Assembly (NCBI RefSeq): GCF_035920445.1
Contig: NZ_CP109162.1
Coordinates: forward strand, 6,262,001 to 6,326,000
Reading direction: 5' to 3'
Length of the DNA stretch: 64,000 bases
From: Nocardia sp. NBC_01730
GTDB taxonomy: Bacteria > Actinomycetota > Actinomycetes > Mycobacteriales > Mycobacteriaceae
The notes under the pieces were generated by a model. The model was not told where the DNA came from, ran no database searches, and was given only the letters and a program-made list of their open reading frames with translations. The position numbers were made by a program, and so were the translations under genes. Positions 37,317-45,566 of the stretch are shown here, piece after piece. Position 1 is the stretch's first letter, and each line of letters starts with the position of its first letter.

Positions 37317-37910
37317 TCAGGCATCCGTGCTGATCAGGCGCTCGACGGCGGCCTCGATCAGATCCTGACTCTGTTCCTCGGTGAACACTTCCGGCAGGGT
37401 GAGCCGGTCGACGATCAGCCAGTTCAGCGCTAGGTAGAGCAGCAGCACCGACTTCTCGTCGCCAGGCAGGCCCGCCTCCAAGTGGTTGCGCACATTGAAC
37501 TCGATGTCCTTGCGCACCCGCTCGGTCAGCACCGCGCGTAGTTCCGGACGTCGCGTCGCTTCCAGGCGTAGTTCGAGCAGTGCCAGATAGCCGGTGCGGA
37601 ACGCCTCGATGCGCCCGGCCGTCTCCTTTATCAGTTCGGTGATGTTCGCGCGGTTCTTCGGTCCTCCGGTCAGCTTGGCCATGGTGGCCGCGCTCGGCTG
37701 CAACCGCTCGTAGAACCGGCCGCCCGCCTGGGTCAGCAGGTCGTCGCGGTTGGCGAAGTAGTTCGACGCCGTGCCCGCGGGCACGGCCGCCTCCTTGTCC
37801 ACCGCGCGAAAGGTCAGGCCCCGCGCGCCGTCGCGCGCGAGGACTTCGATCGCCGCGTCGACGAGCGCCTGCCGCCGCTCCGGATTGGTCCGCACTTGAC
37901 ACCACTCCAT
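37317..37910 (-). CDS. TetR/AcrR family transcriptional regulator
   Basis: A 197-aa repressor-type protein with N-terminal helix-turn-helix (RRQALVDAAIEVLARDGARG, FRAVDKEAAVPAGTASNYF) and an all-helical ligand domain. ATG 37910 is followed by GTG 37895 as an alternative; the former lies 7 bases after GATAGT on its strand, compatible with a near-leaderless transcript. It is divergent from the dihydrofolate-reductase-family gene, whose promoter overlaps its own, so that gene is the probable target. Confidence 0.85.
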   Translation of the reverse strand: MEWCQVRTNPERRQALVDAAIEVLARDGARGLTFRAVDKEAAVPAGTASNYFANRDDLLTQAGGRFYERLQPSAATMAKLTGGPKNRANITELIKETAGRIEAFRTGYLALLELRLEATRRPELRAVLTERVRKDIEFNVRNHLEAGLPGDEKSVLLLYLALNWLIVDRLTLPEVFTEEQSQDLIEAAVERLISTDA

Positions 37911-37925
37911 TCGTAGTACTATCTT
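37896..37925 (+). promoter_or_regulatory. promoter of the dihydrofolate-reductase-family gene
   Basis: TTGACA (37896-37901) and TATCTT (37920-37925) with an 18-bp spacer face the gene at 37969. GTACT and AGTAC half-sites flank the element in the tetR intergenic region. The position overlaps the first codons of tetR, which fits repression by TetR. Confidence 0.6.
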
Positions 37926-37968
37926 CAAATCACTACAGTCAGAGTACAACGGTTTAGGCGGTACTGGT

Positions 37969-38544
37969 ATGCGAAAGCTTGTCTACTACGTCGGTATGTC
38001 CCTCGACGGCTATATCGCGGGCCCGGCAGGGGAGTGGGACTTCTATCCGTTCGACGCCGAGATGGTGGCTTGGGGCAAGTCCGAATATCCGGAATTCGTC
38101 CCCACCCATGTGCGTTCGGATGCCGGAATGGCGGTGGACGAGCCGAATAAACGGTGTGACACCGTGGTGATGGGCCGCGGGACGTACGAGCCCGCGCTGT
38201 CGATCGACGTGACCAGTCCGTACGCCCACATGAAGCAGTACGTGGTGTCGAGGACGCTGGGCCGGATCGACGACCCGGCTGTCGAACTTATCGAGCGGAA
38301 CCCGGTCGAGCTCGTACAACGGCTCAAGCGGGAAGCCGGCGGCGATATCTGGCTCGCGGGTGGAGGCAAGCTCGCCGCCGAACTGCTCGGCGAACTCGAC
38401 GAGATGATCATCAAGAGCTACCCGGTCGTAGCAGGTGGGGGCGTCCCCGCCTTCTCGGGTGCGTTCCGACCGACATTGTTCACCCCGGCCCAGCGTAGGG
38501 AGTTCGGCAACGGCGCACAGGTCACGTGGTTCACCAGGGCCTGA
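37969..38544 (+). CDS. dihydrofolate reductase family (RibD C-terminal-like) protein
   Basis: A 191-aa protein: MRKLVYYVGMSLDGYIAGP, CDTVVMGRGTYEP, GDIWLAGGGKLAAELL and DEMIIKSYPVVAGGG, the pattern of the RibD-C/DHFR-like nucleotide-binding fold. Such stand-alone members are usually of unknown substrate. ATG 37969 follows the promoter above; there is only a weak ribosome site. A truncated close paralogue begins 37 bp downstream of its stop, evidence of a tandem duplication. Confidence 0.85.
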   Translation: MRKLVYYVGMSLDGYIAGPAGEWDFYPFDAEMVAWGKSEYPEFVPTHVRSDAGMAVDEPNKRCDTVVMGRGTYEPALSIDVTSPYAHMKQYVVSRTLGRIDDPAVELIERNPVELVQRLKREAGGDIWLAGGGKLAAELLGELDEMIIKSYPVVAGGGVPAFSGAFRPTLFTPAQRREFGNGAQVTWFTRA

Positions 38545-38581
38545 CCCTCTGCCACACGACGTCCATCGAAAGAGGTATCCC

Positions 38582-38705
38582 ATGCGAAAACTCGTCTACT
38601 ACGTCGGCCTCTCGCTCGACGGTTATATCGCTGGCCCGAACGGTGAGATCGACTTCTTACCGATCGCGGACGACATGTGGGAATGGTTCCGCGCATGTCG
38701 GCCAG
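38582..38705 (+). pseudogene. truncated tandem paralogue of the dihydrofolate-reductase-family gene
   Basis: From ATG 38582, with AAGAGG upstream, the first ~38 codons read MRKLVYYVGLSLDGYIAGP and GEIDFLPIADDMWEWF, nearly matching the intact upstream gene. After that the frame runs into unrelated sequence antisense to the YjbQ gene. The 3' four-fifths of the gene are missing; the truncated frame has no natural end before 38914. Confidence 0.75.
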
Positions 38706-38716
38706 GGCGCCGTCCG

Positions 38717-38736
38717 GCACCCCGACGACGGGGTGC
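38717..38736 (-). terminator. hairpin at the 3' end of the YjbQ gene
   Basis: GCACCCC (38717-38723) and GGGGTGC (38730-38736) pair perfectly with a 6-base loop, immediately after the YjbQ stop at 38738. Confidence 0.6.
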
Positions 38737-38737
38737 G

Positions 38738-39169
38738 TCAGCCCGCGTCGGCGAGGAACGACAGCCGCACCTGTCGGTCCGGATTGTCGATATTGAGATC
38801 GACCAGCGCGATGGACTGCCAGGTGCCCAGCGCAAGCGTGCCGTCGAGCACCGGAATCGTCGCGTAGGGCGCGATCACCGCGGGCATCACATGCGAGCGG
38901 CCGTGCCCGCGTGAGCCGTGGGCGTGCCGCCACCGGTCGTCGGCGGGCAACAGATCCCGCAGCGCGGCAAGCAGGTCGTCGTCGCTGTGCGCGCCCAACT
39001 CCAGTACCGCGATCCCGGCAGTGGCATGCGGCACGAAGATGTGCAACAGCCCGTCGCCACCGGCCTCGCGGACGAATGTCGCGCACTGCGGAGTGATGTC
39101 CCGCACCACCTCGCTGTGGCCCGTTCGCACGTCGAGCAGCATGCTCATCATCTGCACATCGTCCCTCAT
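38738..39169 (-). CDS. YjbQ family protein (UPF0047)
   Basis: A 143-aa protein: LLHIFVPHATAGIAVLELG, ADDRWRHAHGSRGHGRSHV, GTWQSIALVDLN and a C-terminal RQVRLSFLAD, the conserved YjbQ fold with its His-rich site. Some members show weak thiamine-phosphate synthase activity; the physiological role is uncertain. ATG 39169 is taken; ATG 39151 is an in-frame alternative with AGGGAC upstream. Divergent from lysC. Confidence 0.88.
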   Translation of the reverse strand: MRDDVQMMSMLLDVRTGHSEVVRDITPQCATFVREAGGDGLLHIFVPHATAGIAVLELGAHSDDDLLAALRDLLPADDRWRHAHGSRGHGRSHVMPAVIAPYATIPVLDGTLALGTWQSIALVDLNIDNPDRQVRLSFLADAG

Positions 39170-39315
39170 TTTCGGTGGCGTGGGCGGCGTCGTCGGGATC
39201 CGATACGACTGTGGTCTTTTGCACAGGCCGGGCAGGTAGTAATAAAACCGCTGGGCCCCGGCCGGTAGTCTGGGTGACTGTTACCTGCTGATCGTCGATC
39301 GGGGAGGACCCTGTC

Positions 39316-40581
39316 GTGGCTCTCGTTGTTCAGAAGTACGGAGGATCCTCGGTGGCGACCGCCGAGCGCATCCGGCGCGTCGCTGAACGGATCGTGGAGA
39401 CGAGAAAGCAGGGCCACGAGGTGGTGGTCGTCTGCTCGGCCATGGGCGACACCACTGACGAGCTGCTCGATCTCGCGCAGCAGGTTGCGCCATCGCCGCC
39501 CGCCCGCGAGATGGACATGCTGCTCACCTCCGGTGAGCGGATCTCCAATGCGCTGGTCGCCATGGCGATCCACTCCCTCGGCGCCGAGGCCCGCTCGTTC
39601 ACCGGCTCGCAGGCGGGCGTGATCACCACGGGCGCGCACGGCAACGCCAAGATCATCGACGTGACCCCGGGCCGCGTCCGTGACGCGCTCGACGAGGGCC
39701 TCGTCGTGCTGGTCGCGGGCTTCCAAGGGGTGAGTCAGGACAGCAGGGACGTCACCACGCTTGGCCGCGGCGGCTCGGACACCACCGCGGTCGCGCTGGC
39801 CGCGGCGCTGCACGCGGACGTCTGCGAGATCTACACCGATGTGGACGGCGTCTTCACCGCCGACCCGAGGATCGTGCCCGACGCACAGCGGCTCGAGCAG
39901 GTCTCCTACGAAGAGATGCTGGAACTCGCGGCCTGCGGCGCCAAAGTGCTGATGCTGCGCTGCGTCGAATACGCCCGCCGCTACAACGTGCCCGTGCATG
40001 TGCGCTCGTCCTACACCGACAAGCAGGGCACCTACGTTTACGGATCGATGGAGGACATCCCCTTGGAGCAAGCACTCCTCACCGGCGTCGCGCACGACCG
40101 CAGCGAGGCCAAGGTGACCGTCGTCGGGCTGCCGGACGAACCGGGCTTCGCCGCCAAGGTGTTCCGCGCCGTCGCCGACGCCGAGATCAACATCGACATG
40201 GTCCTGCAGAACATCTCGAAGGTCGAGACCGGCAAGACCGACATCACCTTCACGCTGCCGAAGAGCGAGGGTGCCCGCGCGGTCGAGATGCTGACCGAGC
40301 GCCAGGACGAGATCGGCTTCTACCAGGTGCTCTACGACGACCACATCGGCAAGGTTTCCCTGGTCGGCGCCGGTATGAAGAGCCACCCCGGCGTCACGGC
40401 CACCTTCTGTGAGGCGCTCGCCAAGGCGGGTGTGAACATCGACCTCATCTCCACGTCGGAGATCCGGATCTCCGTTCTGGTCAAGGACACCGAACTGGAC
40501 GAGGCGGTCAAGGTGCTGCACAAGGCCTTCGATCTGGGCGGCGACGAGGTGGCCGTGGTCCACGCGGGAACAGGACGGTAA
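39316..40581 (+). CDS. lysC: aspartate kinase (with probable internal beta-subunit start)
   Basis: A 421-aa aspartokinase, the first step to lysine, threonine, methionine and diaminopimelate. Kinase domain: [61 protein letters not shown]. Two C-terminal ACT domains follow ([37 protein letters not shown]), the site of Lys/Thr feedback in actinobacteria. GTG 39316 has GGGGAGG 8 bases upstream. An in-frame ATG at 40048, just before the ACT region, is placed where other actinobacteria start a separate beta subunit. asd follows after 3 bp. Confidence 0.96.
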   Translation: MALVVQKYGGSSVATAERIRRVAERIVETRKQGHEVVVVCSAMGDTTDELLDLAQQVAPSPPAREMDMLLTSGERISNALVAMAIHSLGAEARSFTGSQAGVITTGAHGNAKIIDVTPGRVRDALDEGLVVLVAGFQGVSQDSRDVTTLGRGGSDTTAVALAAALHADVCEIYTDVDGVFTADPRIVPDAQRLEQVSYEEMLELAACGAKVLMLRCVEYARRYNVPVHVRSSYTDKQGTYVYGSMEDIPLEQALLTGVAHDRSEAKVTVVGLPDEPGFAAKVFRAVADAEINIDMVLQNISKVETGKTDITFTLPKSEGARAVEMLTERQDEIGFYQVLYDDHIGKVSLVGAGMKSHPGVTATFCEALAKAGVNIDLISTSEIRISVLVKDTELDEAVKVLHKAFDLGGDEVAVVHAGTGR

Positions 40582-41619
<1,038 letters not shown>

Positions 41620-41695
41620 GAAATGGGTATCGGGGCGCACTCATGTCGTCGGCTTGTGCGTAGACCTGGATCGCCGACGGCCGGAGACGCTGTGT

Positions 41696-41905
41696 TCAGC
41701 GGGCGCGCAGCCCGTCGAAGACGACCGCGAATGTGCGGTTGCGCTGGGCAGGGGTGGCGCTGGTGCTGTGGGTGGCGAGGAAAGCGCCTTTGAGGATTCG
41801 CATCAGGTCGTCGGTTTCGATGTCGGTGCGGACGGCGCCCGCTTGCTGGGCGCGAGTCAGCAGCGTGCCGATTGCCGTACGAATGGTGGCGACAGAGTCG
41901 GTGGA
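41696..41905 (-). pseudogene. TetR regulator, C-terminal fragment
   Basis: About 70 codons at the 3' end of a frame read TIRTAIGTLLTRAQQAGAVR, TDDLMRILKGAFLAT and NRTFAVVFDGLRAR with TGA at 41696, the C-terminal ligand domain of a TetR/AcrR repressor. Upstream of 41905 the frame becomes antisense to the SnoaL-like fragment, and no helix-turn-helix exists. The gene was cut by a rearrangement whose junction lies at about 41900. Confidence 0.65.
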
Positions 41906-42106
41906 AAGTTCGCGTGAGCTGGTCGAGAAGTTGTTCGGTCGGCTCCGGCATCGTGATGCGGATGCGTTCGTCGAGCTGTTCGCGCCCGACGGGGTGTTCG
42001 AGATCCCCTTCGTAGTTCCGGGCATCCCAGCTCGGCTGGACGGGCGTGACGCGATTCGCGAGCACCTGGCGCAGCGGTGGTCGGGGCTGTCCGGCAGTGC
42101 ACGGCA
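41901..42106 (+). pseudogene. SnoaL-like (NTF2 fold) gene, N-terminal half, split by a tnpB element
   Basis: The frame from GTG 41901 reads ELVEKLFGRLRHRDADAFVE, FAPDGVFEIPFVVPG, RLDGRDAIREHLAQRWSGL, a typical N-terminal half of a nuclear-transport-factor-2-like protein. A one-base shift near 42095 moves the frame so that it continues VHG. Homology then stops at the element boundary near 42106. The C-terminal half resumes at 43570. Confidence 0.7.
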
Positions 42107-42260
42107 TCCATCCGTTGCGTGAGTTTCAGCGCTTGTCGGCGCTGAGGCTCTTCCTGCGTCGTCGACTGCTGCCCGGCCCGGAAAAGGCCGTGGTCTTACG
42201 CGGTCTCGGCGAGGCGTTTCACCTCTCCGGGGAACTTCCCGGCGAGGACCACATGTTCGG
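42107..42260 (-). ncRNA. candidate omega-RNA (TnpB guide RNA) region
   Basis: TnpB nucleases use an RNA that covers the 3' end of tnpB and the right end of the element, the guide being the flanking host sequence. Here that interval contains the stem TCAGCGC-N6-GCGCTGA. The predicted guide would begin at 42106 on the minus strand (TGCCGTGCACTGCC...). Placement is by analogy; the 5' limit is arbitrary. Confidence 0.4.
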
Positions 42261-43476
42261 GTTCGGTGTCGGCGAGCATCGCGGCCAGCAGGTTCCCGGC
42301 CGCGTTGTGGTCACGGTCATGCACCACACCGCAGCCGCGACATTCCCAGGTCCGGTCGGCCAGGGTTAAGCCGTGTTCGACTCGCCGGCAGGCACCGCAG
42401 GTCTTCGACGAGGCGAACCAGCGGTCGGCCTTCCACACCCTGGACCCGTACCAGCGGGCCTTGTACTCCAGTAGACGCACGAACTCGGCGAACCCGGCAT
42501 CGCAAATCGCGCGCGCCAGTCTCCGGTTGGCGGCCATACCTTTGACATTCAATGTCTCCACCGCGATGGCCGTCTTGGTTCTCGCCAACCTCGTAGTGGT
42601 TTTGTGCAGAAAATCCTTCCGCTGGTCGGCGACCCGCAGATGCCGCCGCGCCACCCGTACCCGGGTCTTGTTCCAGTTGTTCGACTTCGGTCGGCAGCGT
42701 GCGAGTTTCCGGTTCGCGCGGCGTAACGCCCGCTGCGCTCGGGCCAGGGGTTTGGGCGCGTGGATCTCCTCGCGGCCTCCGTCGTCGTCGGCAATCACCG
42801 CGAAGGTCTTCAACCCCAGATCGATCCCGGATTTCGGGGCGCCGCCGGGCACCCGGCGGCGGGTGTTGAGCTTGTCGCGGTCGACCTCGATCTGGAACGA
42901 GATCCACCACCGCCCGGTCTGTTCACGCACCGTGGCCCCGAGAATCCGGGCACGCCCGTCGGTCACTCTGTGCGTGAGCCAGGACATGTCCTCCCGGGTG
43001 GCCACCTGTCCGATCCCGGGCAGCCACACACTGCGGGGGCTGAGGGGTTTGGCGCGGTCGGCATCGTAGCGAAATCGGCTGCTGTCCTTGCGTTTACGCC
43101 AGGTCGGGAACCCGACTCGCGGACCCTTGCGTTTGCCGGTCTTGGATTGCAGGTAGTTGGCGAACCCGGCCGCCCGCACCCGACACGCCTCCTTGGGCAC
43201 CCGCGACGACAGCATATTCTCGGTGAACCACGGGAACCGGGACCGATGCGTCGCGCGCCATTCCTTCTCCAGCGCGGGCGCGGTCCACGGCATCCTGGTC
43301 AACTGCTCACCGGTGAAACCGTAGGACTCCTCGGCCTTGCGCTGCGCCCACTTCTTGACCACCGTCTCCAAACAGAAGTTCTCCACCACCCGCGACAACC
43401 CCGCATGCCGACCCATCAACACCGCATGCTCCGGATCGGGAGCGAGCTCGAAACGCACCCCCTGCTTGTGACTCAC
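42196..43476 (-). CDS. tnpB: RNA-guided endonuclease TnpB
   Basis: A 426-aa protein. The N terminus SHKQGVRFELAPDPEHAVL starts the wedge-like domain. RuvC residues are all present: Asp in SGIDLGLKTFAVIADD, Glu in AIAVETLNVKGM, Asp in VVHDRDHNAAGNLL. The four-Cys zinc finger is KTCGACRRVEHGL plus WECRGCG. It should therefore be catalytically competent. GTG 43476 is preferred since it yields the usual N terminus and has GGGG-rich sequence upstream; ATG 43539 is the alternative. It lies antisense inside a split SnoaL-like gene. Confidence 0.88.
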   Translation of the reverse strand: MSHKQGVRFELAPDPEHAVLMGRHAGLSRVVENFCLETVVKKWAQRKAEESYGFTGEQLTRMPWTAPALEKEWRATHRSRFPWFTENMLSSRVPKEACRVRAAGFANYLQSKTGKRKGPRVGFPTWRKRKDSSRFRYDADRAKPLSPRSVWLPGIGQVATREDMSWLTHRVTDGRARILGATVREQTGRWWISFQIEVDRDKLNTRRRVPGGAPKSGIDLGLKTFAVIADDDGGREEIHAPKPLARAQRALRRANRKLARCRPKSNNWNKTRVRVARRHLRVADQRKDFLHKTTTRLARTKTAIAVETLNVKGMAANRRLARAICDAGFAEFVRLLEYKARWYGSRVWKADRWFASSKTCGACRRVEHGLTLADRTWECRGCGVVHDRDHNAAGNLLAAMLADTEPEHVVLAGKFPGEVKRLAETA

Positions 43477-43569
43477 CCACACCCCGCGATCCCCCAGGCC
43501 CGCACCGAATCGAACATACAGACGATAGCCGAGAAACATAGACAAACACAGAAGAACAAGCGAGCAGCT

Positions 43570-43763
43570 TTGAACCCCAGGTCTACGAGACCACCGACCC
43601 CGGGGTCTTTCTGGTGGAGAACGAGGTCGACATGACGCACCCCGGCGCCGAGCGAGCCCGCGTTCGCACATCGGTCAACGTGATTCGGGTCAGAGACGGC
43701 AAGGTGGTGCTGTTCCGCGATTACATGAACACCGCGCGGTTCGCAGGTCTCGCCGCCCGCTGA
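43570..43763 (+). pseudogene. SnoaL-like gene, C-terminal half
   Basis: The frame ending with TGA at 43761 reads EPQVYETTDPGVFLVENEVD, ARVRTSVNVIRVRDGKVVLF, RDYMNTARFAGLAAR: the end of the NTF2-like fold begun at 41901-42106. It has no start of its own. The two halves are separated by the tnpB element. The 150 bases after it hold nothing recognisable. Confidence 0.75.
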
Positions 43764-43912
43764 GCGGGCCGGAAGGCACGCGTCCGGGCTCGGTCGTGCT
43801 GTCGGCCTGCGCCGATAACGAACCAGATCAGTAGGAACGGGCTCCCTGACGCGCAGGGCCGGGCCAGGCGAAACCGTCATGGTCTGCGTCCGGCCGCATG
43901 TGGTGACGTGAC

Positions 43913-45262
43913 TCAGCGGATGCCGGGGGTCCACGGTTCGGGTCCGAGGCAGGCGAGGATGGCGCAGCCTGGTGCGGTGTCGGCGAACGGCGGCGCCAGC
44001 GGGTAGCTCAGGCAGGCGAAGACGTTGCAGCTCGGGTAGGCGGACGGACCGATGCCGAACACCGCGAGCAGGATGTTCACGTCGACGAAGCGGCGAGGGT
44101 CCAGCCGGACCGGCGGTTCGATGTAGGGGCCTGGATCCGGCACCGGTCGGTCGTAGAACGCGGCGAACAGTCTGCGGAAGAACTCGTAGGGCAGTTCCTG
44201 GGTGTTCTGTACGACCCCGCTGACGCCGTGGCCGCTGACGTTTCCAAAGACGCCCGTCCACACCACGGTGAGATCGAGGCTCGGAATGATGAATACGTCC
44301 TGCAGGCCGAGTCCCGACATCGCATATATGTCGGTGGGCAGGAAGTCGGCAATCTCGATACAGCCAGGCCCGAGCCAGAACAGGTACCCGTAGCACGGGT
44401 TCGTGGGCGAGGGCTCGCGGGCCTTTCGCAGGTAGTCGGTGGATACGATCTGCTGCGCGCCCCACTGCCCGTTGTTGCTCACCAGAAGACCGAGCTTGGC
44501 GAAATCGTTCGGCGGGATCATCAGATGCGCGTAGCCGTAGGTGTGTCCGGCGCGGTCGCGGGCCCAGTAGTAGTCGCTGCGAGGAATGCCCAGCGGCTCG
44601 AATAGCTCACGTTGTGCGAACTGTTGCAATGGTTCCCCGACGGCCAGCTCGATCACGTACGAGAGCAGGTCGACATTGCGCTGGCTGTATGTGAAGACGG
44701 TGCCAGGCGGATTGTCCAGCAACACGCCCAGTGCCTGCACCGCACTGTTCGGGTCGATCGGAATCACGCCGGTGATGCCTTCCGTCAGCACCCCGACCCG
44801 CATGCCCGACGTCTCGGTGAGCAGGTTCTCCACGGTGATGGAGCGGTGTTCCGCGTCGCCGAGTCCTGCGGGCAGATAGCGATCGATCGGCGCCTGAAGA
44901 TCGAGTTTTCCTTGGTCCCAGGCGATTCCGGCGATAACGGAGACAACGCTCTTGGTCGCGCTCCAGATGTTCCACGCGACGTCGCCGGTCTGATCGTTCG
45001 TCGGCCCCTCGCCGATCAGGCAGTTGTGCCGGAACACCTGCACATTGAAACGGTTTCGCTCGCTCGCGAACGTCAGCGCATCCTGAAGCCTCGCGGCGTC
45101 CAACCCGACCTGCTCCGGCGCGGCCCGTTCCGGGTCGCGTCCCGAGGTGACCGCGCACCGCACCTGGTCGTCGGTCGCGGCGTGCGCGGTCGCGGTGAAC
45201 ACGTTGCCCGCCACCAGCGAAAACGTCGCGATCCCCACTAGGAGTCCACCGAAACGCCACAT
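43913..45262 (-). CDS. secreted serine hydrolase (class C beta-lactamase/penicillin-binding fold)
   Basis: A 449-aa protein with signal peptide (MWRFGGLLVGIATFSLVAG, cleavage near AHA/ATD). The nucleophile motif is WSATKSV (SxxK) and the second motif FTYSQRNVD (YSQ in place of YxN); GHGVSG may stand for the third. The C terminus from ~385 is Cys-containing (SCNVFACLSYPL, GCAILACLGPEP), suggesting disulfides. It is likely an esterase or D,D-peptidase-like enzyme rather than a resistance enzyme. ATG 45262 begins the signal peptide; an upstream extension to 45352 lacks support. Confidence 0.78.
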   Translation of the reverse strand: MWRFGGLLVGIATFSLVAGNVFTATAHAATDDQVRCAVTSGRDPERAAPEQVGLDAARLQDALTFASERNRFNVQVFRHNCLIGEGPTNDQTGDVAWNIWSATKSVVSVIAGIAWDQGKLDLQAPIDRYLPAGLGDAEHRSITVENLLTETSGMRVGVLTEGITGVIPIDPNSAVQALGVLLDNPPGTVFTYSQRNVDLLSYVIELAVGEPLQQFAQRELFEPLGIPRSDYYWARDRAGHTYGYAHLMIPPNDFAKLGLLVSNNGQWGAQQIVSTDYLRKAREPSPTNPCYGYLFWLGPGCIEIADFLPTDIYAMSGLGLQDVFIIPSLDLTVVWTGVFGNVSGHGVSGVVQNTQELPYEFFRRLFAAFYDRPVPDPGPYIEPPVRLDPRRFVDVNILLAVFGIGPSAYPSCNVFACLSYPLAPPFADTAPGCAILACLGPEPWTPGIR

Positions 45263-45391
45263 GCTGATGAGGCTAGCGCCCCGGGCCCTGCGGCAGTGGG
45301 CAACAGGCGGGGCGATTCGGGCGAACTTGTTCTTCGAAGCAGGTGGTCTCATGCTTGCGGCGATCAGGTCGGCGCGCCGTCTCGGCCGGCA

Positions 45392-45526
45392 CTAGCGAAG
45401 GACGTCCGCACCTGGATCGCCAACTGGAACAATGACCGGAAACCATTCACCTGGCACAAGACCGCCGAGGAAATCCTCGACTCTCTCGCCAAATATATGG
45501 CGAAGATTTCAGGACCACGACACTAG
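45392..45526 (+). pseudogene. IS630-family transposase, C-terminal remnant
   Basis: A 45-codon piece reading KDVRTWIANWNNDRKPFTWH and KTAEEILDSLAKY, ending KISGPRH and TAG at 45524, matches the C terminus of IS630-type DDE transposases. The catalytic domain is missing. It marks the left edge of the lower-GC block that follows. Confidence 0.75.
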
Positions 45527-45566
45527 AAGCGTGGCGGGGACGATAAATCGTGGCTGGCCCCAAACC

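Larger units (their letters stand above)
42107..43569 (-). mobile_element. tnpB-only insertion element (IS605/IS607/IS1341-like), ~1.46 kb
   Basis: Limits are inferred from the interrupted host gene: removing 42107-43569 joins GTGCACGGCA to TTGAACCCCAG and gives the continuous peptide VHGIEPQVYETTDP in the frame of the downstream half. On the element's own strand the left end would be preceded by TTCAA, a plausible target-adjacent motif. Near the right end is a perfect 7-bp hairpin (42126-42132 / 42139-42145), as expected for this superfamily. No tnpA is present. Exact ends could shift by a few bases. Confidence 0.65.

Noticed and set aside
39170..39315. Lysine riboswitch before lysC
   Set aside because: The 146-bp gap shows no long conserved junction structure, and half of it belongs to the divergent yjbQ promoter.
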